Part shown: in pieces, positions 28,001 to 40,000 of the stretch
How positions within the stretch are numbered: the first letter of the stretch is position 1
How the letters are laid out: every line of letters begins with the position of its first letter
DNA from: Prostheceraeus crozeri
Taxonomy: Eukaryota; Platyhelminthes; Polycladida; Euryleptidae
Length of the DNA: 64,000 bases
Direction: 5' to 3'
Assembly: GCA_907163375.1 (NCBI GenBank)
Contig: CAJQUW010011313.1
Coordinates: forward strand, 196,501 to 260,500
Notes under the pieces: generated by a model
The model's input: only the letters and a program-made list of their open reading frames with translations
Told to the model about the DNA's origin: nothing
Databases searched by the model: none
Position numbers and translations under genes: made by a program

Positions 28001-31000
28001 CAATGATTTTAAATAATATTTAAATGTTCTTTGTTTAACTCATTGGTAAAACAAGTTTGCGAGATGATATTTCAATCATTTTCTGCGCCTATTGATGATG
28101 AAAGCAATAACTTATCTACTGATTGATGAAAGTTTTCTGTGTAATGAGTGATTGATAGCCTCCATTTCATTTCTATTTGGTGTGATTACATGTAGAGCAC
28201 GGTGATCTTCCCTTGTAGCATGAAGGCTTGATGGGTGGCTAACTTCATGTTGTGTGGTTGAGTGCTGATAGAAGTCGGCAAGAAGTTGGTTTCCATCTCC
28301 AAGTGTCACATTGCTCTACTTATTGCAGCGAGGAATGTAGTCTCCACGTACCCGAAATCTCAATTTAATTAAAAGAAACGTTTCCGACGGTTGCTTTTTT
28401 ATAAAGCACGACACGACGTTTCGGCTTCCGCCTGATTCATGTGTCTAAAAGTGATGCAGAGCGATTTCACTCTGCCTATCATTGACTGTTGGCTACAAAT
28501 AGAATCAATACAGTATAAAGTATCTACTCTTCATCATTATATTCATAAATATGTAGTTGTCTTTGAAAAGCACATCTATTAGACTGAACGTAAAAAAAAG
28601 CCATTTTAATTATTCACCAGGACATTTTGGTTAGCTGCTTTGATGTATATGCATTCAGGTGAAGACTTTCTTGAAGATTTCTCAGATTTGAATGTAAAAT
28701 TTTCCATCTGACGGACGTTTCACAGTAAAGTGGTCAGTGGTCACTTGCTGCTCAATTTGAGGGGTTTAAAAACACATACTCTTTATTCTGAAGTTGAATT
28801 GGTGTACAGTTTTGGCCAATGGTACAGTTCTGACGCATGGCTCCAGCAAAGTTTGACCATTTCAGCGCCGTCCAAGTCCCAGTGACTTACTTGCTCCCCG
28901 CTTATTGTCTCTTCTTTCCCAGGTTTGAATGTTGGATTATGTCTGTTGTCGTTGGGGTGGATGCATTCTCCATTCTGGTCGGTTTTGCGTCAGTTGGGGT
29001 ACAAATGCAGGAGAAACTCTCCTGACATTGTGCCAACATTCTTCATCAAGTAGCGATCTTTTAGATCTTCAACAGAGTCGGTGTGAAATGGCCTCCATGA
29101 CGATTATGAATAGGAGTGTGCTCAGAACCTAACCTTGATGCAGCCCAGCATTGACTGCGAGCTCCTCACTCCTTGCCTTGTCACAGCACACGACAGGCTT
29201 TGAGTGTTCGTAGACAGGGATGGAAGAAATTAATTTCAATTAATTGATTGATGAAATATCTTCAATTCAATTAATTGATTGGATCAGGTGCCAATTATTC
29301 CAATTAATTGCAAATTTTCACAAGTCAAAAAAGCGATTTTTTGAGCGATCATTATTGGCTATACAGTTACACATTGGCCTGCACAGTCGTTAATATAATA
29401 TTCTATAAGCATACTCGTTTTTTAAACAAAGCAAAGTTTGATTACAGCCTATTGCGAAATTGTTCTTAATAATCCATAGCATTCATTTAAACTTTAATTT
29501 TGAGGTCTCTAAACATGTATGCTTCATATGTTCTTATAATCTTAGATAAACTCATTATGGTAAACCTAATGAAACACACACTTTCGTGATAGCCAGAGTG
29601 GTAGTATTTCGGTGTTTGAACTGGAAAATATTGCGCTATTAGAATAGAAGAGATTTATTATTAAATTATTATAATAAATGTAATATAATTAATATTAATA
29701 AAAATATCAAATTTTATAATTATTAATTAATATTTAATAATTATTATAATTAATATTATTATATTAATAATATAATTTAATTAATAATAATAAATTTATT
29801 ATTTATTATTAAATAAGATATAGATTAATTATTGCTTAATATCAGTGCATTTGCATCTTTTGTCATGCAAATTAGTTCAACGAACATTGTGATGCAGAAA
29901 ATGCGTACATGTAATTACGGTAAGAGTTTTAATGCTCCTTCGTAGACCTGTGCTATGGAAATAACTTTCTATGCATTTATCAATCAAGTGTCTATCATGC
30001 AATCATTTATTGGAAAGATCTTCCAGGATTTGGTAATGATAAAAAATAATTGCATTTAGTTGGTTACTCATGTCATCCAATTAGATTAATTGATTAATCC
30101 CATAAAAGGAGACAAATTAAATTGCAATCAATTTTTCCAATCCCTGCTCGTAGATCGCTTGGACGACACAAAGAATACATTTGTCAACTACTTATTTTCC
30201 GCATTGACCACTGTAACACACGCCTGTTGACCCTATCAAAAGCTTTTCTTAGGTCAACGAACATGGTGTACAGATCTCTTTTTGCCAATGTGTTTTTCTT
30301 GCAGTTGCGTGATGATGAATATCGCATTCGTAGTACTTCGTCTTTTCATGAAACCAAATTGACTTTCATCAATACAAGATGAATTGCAGATGATCGTTAC
30401 ATGGACGTGTGGATTTTTGAGACTTGATCAATCATCTTCTAGCCTCTATAATGGCAGAACTGAATAACATAAATCTGCAAGTCATTAATGCGACCAGTCA
30501 AAACAGTTGTCGGAAGTATTAGTCGCTTGAAGGAGTGTAGTTTATGGCGTGAAGGGGCAAGCAAACTTAATGTCTCATGAATTTGTAGAAAATTAAGTAA
30601 ATTGTGCACTAAGTTTTTTCAATAATGGAGAGGAAGAGTAAAAGGTATCTACGTCAAATACTCTCCAAAATTTGAGTATTATAAAATGGTCTTCACTATT
30701 TTCCACAATTTAAGTAATTTTTTTGTGTGATATATTATACATAAAGAAAACTTTTTTACTGATAATTTCATGCAACCCGTGTAAGGAGAGTCCAAATAAA
30801 TTAGAACCCGGGTATTTGAAGAAATGCCGTATGCGGTATATTATAGCAAATAGTCGATTTTGCTGAAAGTTTGGAGCACTTCTGATTCTAAACACTATAT
30901 ATTCTCTGATACTCGATGCTTCCATAAGAAATATTTTGTTAATGATGAAAAGGAAAGAAGTAGACTAATAACAGTACCAATGATTTGATACAAAACAGAA

Positions 31001-34000
31001 CATATAAGAATTCTGTCACATAAAGTTGCAGGTGTAACAAGCATTTCATAATTATGTAATCTGTTCATCTTTTGATCTATTACATTTAATTTAGATGTTC
31101 TAATTCGGGAAAGGATAAAGGGAAGTAACGACTACTCGTAATCTCTACAATTATAGTTTGTTCTCATTGACATCATTGAGAATGCTAGAGGATGTGGCAC
31201 GAATTTCATTCACAATGAAAATGTACCAAAAACTTTCTCGAAAAATAGAAACAATTCCGTGTCAAATTCTTTTCTTAGTTGCGTTATAGTTTACGAAAAG
31301 TGATAATCTTGTGGCTTCAAATTTGAGGTTGCTTTCAATCATTGTTAGATTATTCATGTACTTAAGTTACAAAAATCCATTCTGCTTTGACATGCATCGG
31401 AATATGTTTATATCGATATACATATGCATCTCTTTCATTGGCGTTCATGCGGATTCAGGTATTGAAGAAACAAATCGTGATAAATTAAGGAGCAATGTTT
31501 GACTAAAATAAAATACGTGTGTTTAACCATACGTCACTTCACAATAACATTTTCTACTTTTGAAGCTGATGCAATGTTTCGTCTAAAAATATCCATGTGG
31601 ATCAAATAGATGCTTATATAATAAGAAAATATGCTCAAATAAAAAGGAACGAAGCGGTTTTGTCGAGTGTCACCGCACACAAATTTCCTCAAATTTTGTA
31701 ATTAAGATGAAATCAATGATGGAGTTGGCCGCTATGAAGTAGTATCATACGAGTAGTTTCGATGTCTAACAATTTGGATTGGGGTCAACTCATTAAAGAT
31801 TGGAGTCAAATGCAATAACTTATGGAAAAGAAATAATGATTAAATTGACAGATGAATGTCAAATGCAAATCATTTGTTTTCTTCGCATTATTGTCACGAT
31901 TATTCACTTTATAAATACTCTGTAATTGCCGTTTTTCTCTATTTCGTTATTTCTTTTCTTAATATCTGGATAATTTGGACTTTTGCGTCCGCAGAAAGTG
32001 CGTGGATGATTGTGCGACAACGTTGAGGGACCTTATTTCACTGTGTGTTTCAGACCTAGAGATATGGCATAACCTATGTCTCTTATTTATGAAACACTTC
32101 CGCTTTTTCGTGATAATTATTGCTATCATTGTGAAGAAGAGTTTCGCAAGTCATTTCTGTTTTGAGATCAGTCAGAATTGTTTGACTATTTGGGCGGATT
32201 TTGTCTATTTCATATTAATCTAATAGAAAGTTGCTTTCATATTCCAAAAATCAAACGTATGCGAAAAACTAACTGTCTGCTGCTATAACAGCAATGATAA
32301 ACAGTGTGCACTTGTGCTCACAATGTCTCGTCATTCTCTCCTGTTGCGGAAATATCATATTGTTGGAAGAGAATAAGACATCAGCTCACGAAACATCGAA
32401 CAGTGTTTTGCTTTTCACATTTTCAAAGCAGATGAAATTCCATAAATGTTTTAATTGTCTGTTATCGTCAGTTATATTTTACATTGATCCTCTTTAGCAG
32501 CTGCTTTCTCATTGTCAACACTTTCTTACTAGCATGGATTTCAAAGTAGCAGCGACAAAAGCTGACAAAATCGTCACGAACCTATCACATTATCAAGATT
32601 TATCTGAAAGCAGTTTGGCATGAATACGGAAGTCGAAAGTGCGACTACTGGCAAAGTGATTTTCCGGAGTACCAACCGTCTCCAGTCTTCGCATTTTAAA
32701 TTTCAATATCGAAATTGTCTGGTGCCAAGCCATCCATTTCGTCGGCAAACATTTTATTCATGTATTGTAGGCACACTTTAACAGAAAATGATTAATACAA
32801 TAAGAAAATTATTGACAAAATCAAAGAAGTTCAATGATTAAATCTACTTTCAAAGTGCACGTAAAACATGCAATATTGTGTGCTTTCAATCACCTACCGG
32901 AGTCTTCCACAATGTCCGGATATTTGAGATGAATTGCTGGGTGTACCAAAATTCTTGCAAACTTTAGAAGATTGTCACCAGCTTTAGTTTAATAATCCGC
33001 GCACGTTTTTGTGCAGTCTACCGCAATTCATATGGGGAATTCGAATGAAATTCCCAACTCGAGTTGCACTGTGCGAATGATTGAACTAGTGACAACCTCT
33101 AAAGTTTTACACGACATTTTAACATCCGTTATGTTGGGTATACTCGAAAATCTTAAATGACATTTGAAGCATTATTTTTATTCAAAGAGAAGTCTATACG
33201 GTGTTAAATCTCCAAAATTTATTGATGACACTCATTTTAGAATAGTTATTACTCGATTTTTATCGATCATGCTCATGTAGGCTTTTATTATGAATTACCG
33301 TATGGTTTGAGAATGTATGCATTGTGAATTTCATGATTGTAAGCACACTATAAAACTACTAGGACTACTCTCACGCCTACTGTTTCACCGTTACACTTCG
33401 GTGTCTTCGATTTAGCGGTCAGAAGATATTATGCGATCTCTCTGGCAAACAAGAATCCGCTCTCAGTCCCCTTCATTTCATCCTTTTGATGGAAGAAGCT
33501 ACTAAAGATCGTAGAAGAGGTGGGATGAAGGAGCTGCTGTGCGCGGATGATTTAGTCCTTACGTGCGAAAGCTAGGAAGAGGTGACTATGATGTTTAAAT
33601 CGAAGGAGGATGTGGAAAGCAAAGGCCTGACAGTGAACTCCCAGAAGACCAAGATGATGATCAATGTCAGCAAAGAGAATTACCACGTTCAAGCGAGAAG
33701 ATTCCCTTGTGTTGTGTGCAGCAAAGGTGTTGGGTTCAACTCCATTGTTTGTCAGCAACGTGAGAAGTGGTGCCACAAGCGTTATGGACTCAGGTCTCTC
33801 AGCTGCATAGTGAATTTTCAATGTTCTACTCGTGTCCATGGCTGCAGAAGTGCAGTAGATGTTGAGACATTTTGGGTAGACGATGAGGAAATTCAAATCG
33901 TGAAAGAATTTCACTATCTTGGTGATGTGCTTTGCTGCGAGGGTGGCGCTAGAACATGAGGGTGGTAGAATCGCGTCAGCCTGGCGCAAATGGAAGGACG

Positions 34001-37000
34001 TCGCTTGTCTGCTCACATTCCACTCAGGTGCCGAGGTAACGTGTACAACTCTTGCATCAGGCCTGTACTTCTTTACGTTGTTGAATCCTGGAGCCTCATT
34101 CAACATCTAGTTCAACAACTCTGGTCATGCGAAAGAAGGATGCTTGAGTGGCATTTCACTGTCTGATCAGATCGACAGCGCTACGGTGGCAATCAGGTGT
34201 GGCCTCACACCGTTAGACGAAGTAATCAGGGAGCGAAGGCTTAGGTGGTTCGGTCATACCAAGCGTCGAAATATAGATGAACCAATGAGGCAGGTGCTCG
34301 ACGTGATGGTCGAAGGTTCCCGTCCTCGTGGAAGACCGAAGGCATGGTTCCAAATCGTCAATGAGGACATAATGGAGCTGGGAATATCTGCGAGTGATGC
34401 TCAGGACCGTTCTCGATGGAGAAGTCTCACATCGTCCAACCCTCAACAGAAGAGGAAAAGAAGACGTTAAAAGGAGAAAGTAAAAAAAAAGTAAGTAAGT
34501 CTTTGGCAAACAGGCAAAAGTTGTTGAAGAGATATCTACCATTAAAAATATTTCGACACTTTTGCTCAGTATTAACGGTGTCAATGATTCCTCACGTGTA
34601 AATTTCCAGAAACTAACATTCAAATTGTCAGAATCTTTCGACATTTATGAGACTATGAATTGTTTGTGTTCACAAATCCTGTTGATGGTTGTGATTAATG
34701 GTTGCCATCATCTGCCTCAGATGAGACTGCAATATCCAAAAATTATGTCAGTGGGAGAATAACGCGATCAAGGATTATTGAGGAGAGTTGAATATCTCCA
34801 ATAAAAGCACAACAACATAAATCTAAATGTCAAACGTTCCGACAGTCGGGCAATCATTTTATTGTTGATGTAGTCTCTTTATTACTAACGGAAGAAATAT
34901 TTTTTAATTTTCAATGTTGAGGCTACGGCTTTTTTCACCAACTACCGACGGAGTTTCCGAACACAAATTCGAGCATCCTCTGCGTATCAGGAGGTCAAAT
35001 CAGGCCACCGTTAAATCCATTATTTCTGGAATCAAATCTAGTTTTCATTGAGTACATCAGCAATAGATATGGCATGATTAAATAAGAATCTGTACTTGTA
35101 TTTGTGAATACACAACTTAGAAATAAGACATACATAAACCAATAATTCCATTCCCAATATTCGTTTATCTTTGAATATAGTGATTACCTCTCCTCAATTC
35201 AAGTGATGCCAACTTGTGCAACAACTGCTTTTGTCTGCAATACAAAATGCTAGTCTAAATTCGCTCGATTTGGAAAACTTAGCTCCGTAGAAAATATGAA
35301 TTTGTTCTCTCAGAGATTGTGTTATGAAGTTCAAACAGTTCTGAGTAGAAGCTTCAAGGTTATTTTGAATAATGCGTATGGAAGTCAGACTGTGTTATAA
35401 TTGTAACTGCAATTAGATTTTCGTACGAGTGATTTATAATTGCTATCAATTACATTTTTTGCCATGTAGCTGAGAAGTAATTGCAATTACTTTGCAGTCA
35501 GCACTTCTAAGCATTCATTCACCATGCAGTATAAATTACTATATTCTCCTCGTCGATAATGCTTTACAGTAATTGCTGCTAATACGATGCTGTGAAGTTT
35601 TACTTACATATTGTGTACAAAGGGTACAATTAGCGCAGCCTTTTTGTAGAAATTTAAGACGAAGATTATTGTCAAAATCCAAATTAAGAACCTAAAATTA
35701 TCTAAAGTAATTGAAGAAAAACGGATTCATTTATAATTGTACTGGATTGCATTGATGGAGATGCAATTAGCAATTGTAATCAATTATATTTTTATGCAAG
35801 TAATGTAATCTCAGCAATGGGTCTCCGTGGCACAGTGGTTAAGTGCTTGGCCTAGCGATCTTTTGGTCTAGAGGTCGAGCCCCGAAAGTGTCATTGGAAG
35901 TCGGCAGGAAGGGCATCCATACTAAAAGTACTACAACGCTCCATAAGTCTGACTATGTCAGCACCGTCCAAGCCCCATGTATGGTGAGTAGTGACGTAAA
36001 AGCTTCAAAAGCAATTAATGTAATCAATTGCTGTTGTAATTGTAGTCAATAACATTTCATGAGTAATTGACAGAAGTCTGATGGAAGTGGCATCATTCTA
36101 AATACTCAGCTTTCAAGTAATTGGGAATTATGCTAAATGACGGCTTCTTTTAACCAGCATAATAACAAATCATGAAGTTGGGATTGTTTATTTAGCAAGC
36201 TCATACCAGTGCTTAATTGCTACAAATCGCATTAAGTTTTAATCACGAATTCTCAAGCTCATTTATTATTCTCAATACCTACTTCACTTTTGTGGAGAGG
36301 CCATGCAACATTGTTAATCCTTGAAAAGGTTAGCACTAAAAGGAAGTTCAGAGCTCATTTATAAATTCGTGACTAAATTCATATTGATACGAAGTGTTAG
36401 AAATTTTCGTATGCTAAGTTTCCTCAGTTTGCATCCAAGATAAATCAGAAAAGCGACACTTGTAGAAAGTTTTGAAATTCGTTGAGTGTTTTAAAAAAAT
36501 GTCAAAATATATCTATCAATATAAATATAATCACGAACATGAGTCATAAGCATGAACTTTAGACTATGAAAGATTTATTCCATGCATGTAAAGCCCCAAG
36601 TTGGAGATCTATTTAATTGTAAAGAATGAAATATTCACCGGACAGTTCAGTGACTTTCCGAGTGACTTTGATGCCAATTTTCTTATAAGTGAAAATTATT
36701 GTTTTATTATTCATTTACATTATTTTATGAATTTCAACTTTTAGGGATAATTTTTTCTAATGATATAGCGCACAATGAGGCCATTGTCAAATACATGTGG
36801 GAAATTTGAAATTTGCCACTGAGAGGAATTGTTATCAGTCTTCTTTTGTTATCATCTGTTGATCGTTATCACCTGATTGATATTGGCATTGGCCGCATCT
36901 CCTTGGTCATTACGAGGCCATGTTGACTGGAGAACTCACTTTCCTGCTGCATGAAGGCTACCTCACTAATATCTTGGTGATGACTTGGTGCTTTTGGGTT

Positions 37001-40000
37001 TAGTGCTTGTTGCTTTCGCGTACTTGCCGATGAATTCATGAGGCCGCGCGAGTCTAAAATTACACAGTTTGCTATCAGCAACCTAGACCAGTGTTGTAGT
37101 ATATAAATCTCATCTCACGCTACAGCAACTTTTCTGTTTCTAAAGAACGTCGAAGGAGATAAGTATGAAATTAGCTTTCTTAGGCCTCAGCCACACTGCG
37201 AGCTTTTCCAAAGCGTTTCCGAACAAAACGTTTTGCAGCAAATATAAAGTCATCATTACAGCAGTTGCAGACTGCCACACTGTGAGCAAAGCAAACCGGA
37301 ACGACTAATACCTTACGGACATATGTTTGCTCGATACGCTCGGGACGCTCGTGTTTGCTTTTCTTTCAGTGTGGCTGAGGCCTTAGACTTGCACTCAACG
37401 TATGAATGTTACCGAATATTACCAAAATCATTTTGAAGTTTGTGATGTACAGCGTTTGAATGAATGTGAAAATGCCTCATTTGCATGTTGACATCACGGT
37501 CAACCCCATGAAAAAAAGTGAATGAAAATTGCAGAATTTTATAGAAATATTTATTGTTTTTTTCTACGTCAGATTCGATCTTCTCTATATGATCGTTGCA
37601 CTAGTTGCTGTCGTCACTTCGATGGAATTATCATCCACCATTACTTTCAATTTCAGCCGCATCCCAGTGAACTCAAATTACGTTCACATGTTAATTGATA
37701 GACTCCGTTCGGATGATATTTATCATCAATGTGCCGCTTATCCAGTCCCAGATCATCGTTTTACTGCTTTGGCGAATCAGGCCTCCATGCTGTACGTCAT
37801 TTTGTATTTTGCCCCCGACATCCTCAACAATGAGCAAGCGAAGATGCGTGAGATAGTCGACAAGCATTTCCCAGAGAATTGGGTAATTAACGTTTACATG
37901 GGCGCCACAGTCAATCTGGCTGAAGCTTGGGTTCCATATCGGGCGGCTAAATCAGCACTTGATAATACACTGGAGAATGCAAATGTTAAACTACAGGTAA
38001 ATTTTCACATCAATTTGTTAAATTTTATGAACATTTGTTTGATGTGCATCAACTTGCAATTTGACTTAATTCATTTTGGAGCATGTGCATGCACGTTCAT
38101 TCTACTAGTTTTATGATATGCAAATTGTTTGTGTGCTTTAAAAAGCATGCGAATTGGTCTTAATGCTTTGATGCATGTAAATTTGATAAAGCCAGATTGA
38201 ACATGCGGCTTTTATTAGATTTTGATAGTTTTATAGAAGCTCTGATTTGAAAATCTACAGCAATATCTTTCTGATCTTTATTGCAAAAAAGATTTTAATA
38301 AAATATTTGAAGCTTTTGAGATGTGTTTTTAGTAATTATATAAATGTAATAAATAAATAAATTGATGCATGATAATTGCAAAATAATACGATATCAAGAC
38401 AAATTCATAAATTTGCATATATGTGTTTCCTGAAAGCGAGCTCTATGCATGTCGAATCTGTAGTGTACATCACACAAATAAATCGACGTTTTGAGTAACT
38501 GCTAGTTTAAAGGATTAGGTAGCCAATGGTTTTGTCTAGTTTTGCTTCTGCATTTTATCAAGATCATGACATGACATGCAATATCCCGAAAATCACTTTT
38601 ATGTCGGAATGTACCTCAGTAAACCGGTATGTCACACCCCACCGTCGTACTGACGTAGCGATTACTTTGTTCAACGTGATAAAAAATTCTTCAAATATTC
38701 TTAATAATCTGATCTTCTTTTTACACATTTCCCTTATCCGATTTTGATCGCAATGCTCAGGTGTTTAGATGAATACATTCCTTGATAATACAATTTTTTG
38801 CATAGTCCTGCCTGACAAATATTAAATAAATATTGCTATTAGCCGTGTCCAAAAGCTTATGCTGTTCTTAGAATAGCTAAATTGATTTTAAATAAGCGAA
38901 TTACAGTTCAGCGGTCCCATTGTCTTTTGACACTGACGAAGATTACATTTATTTATGTTCATTCTACAGTTTTAGCGAAACAAGCATAAGAATCGCAATC
39001 ATCGTATTGCGTATGCCGTAGACATATACCGTCGTGCCAGTTCAATAATTTTTCTTACGTAATAGTACCTGTAAACGCTTTTCTCGTGTACTAAGATAAG
39101 GAATAACAATTTAAGCAGTTACTTTCTTGGCAGCCGTAGTCTCTGTGATGTGTAGATTATGGACATCTTTCTGCTGAGTTTTGGTGAACTGGCACTCCAA
39201 TCTTTTTTTCGCATTTTACGAGATTGATATTCCATAAATTCTTCTGACTGAGCGCCTTGTCATCGGTGTGTAAACATGTTCATTATCTGTGTGTCAAACA
39301 TGGTCAGAATGAATAGCACAACCTTTCCCCTAACGATTGCTAAGTGCGGAAGTTTTCATATCAGGAGCATCATGAGACCTCATCGCATTCGGTGAAGAAA
39401 AACATAAAACATATCAAGTCTTCAATGCACAAACGTAGCAGAACTGTCATGGTGCTTCTTGTATACGATAATTATTTCCTATCATAATGATCGAGAAACC
39501 CTAAGGCCTTGTAAAGCTTAATACATCCAAAAAATGAAATCCACAATATGACTATTTACGTAATCGTTATAGTTAATACATGTAGCTGTACAAAAGTTCG
39601 TTTCTAGTTGAATATTAATTAAAAAATTCTAGTCTTGACAGTAACAGATTTCTAATTCACATATATTGATAATTTTTCTATTGTTAATTTTTCCCTTAGC
39701 TTACTACTCAATCATGTCTGTGTCATCATTTCTACTTCAATTCAGGTCATTATTTAGATGCTGTTGTTAGTGTGTAACCCAATGATACCCGTTGCATTCT
39801 CCATTTTGCTAAGTGGAGATTTATACTGCAAGCGTTTTGACGTGAATTTCAAATTTTATTCTTGTGCTTGAAGATAACCGACGGATGTTGGTTGAAATTT
39901 ATTGCCTTGTATGCAGATGACACGACACTCTTCAATTTCGATGAGCGACTAGCTAAGAATACTCAGCAACGTCAGGGGTCATGCGACGTTCTTGATGAAA

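Larger units (their letters stand above)
29075..30380 (-). mobile_element. Degraded LINE interrupted by a hAT MITE
   Basis: Upstream of the MITE (30155-30380, minus strand) the translation gives [20 protein letters not shown] and [18 protein letters not shown], motif A of a LINE polymerase with its catalytic Asp. Downstream (29206-29075) it resumes with [11 protein letters not shown] and LLFIIVMEA, the next conserved block. Sequence continuity across 29207-30154 shows that the MITE entered an existing LINE. Motif C was not found. Stops and shifts are present. It belongs to the same broad family as 33425-34500. Confidence 0.8.
13910..37656 (+). other. WASHC5 intron 3
   Basis: The largest intron, 23.7 kb, bounded by GTAAGA and TTTCAG. 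It contains most of the transposons listed separately. Stretches where I recognise nothing: 13910-14615, 14915-15930, 16990-17940, 19320-20380, 21940-25860, 26680-28400, 30385-33420, 34505-35380 and 36090-37175. These are AT-rich, with short frames lacking motifs. 22340-22400 holds a small hairpin (GTGCAGTTAAGCTGCAC) and 27365-27430 a short GC-rich patch. Confidence 0.8.

Noticed and set aside
34213-34644. 143-codon minus-strand frame
   Set aside because: Antisense shadow of the RLRWFGH-encoding LINE frame on the plus strand.
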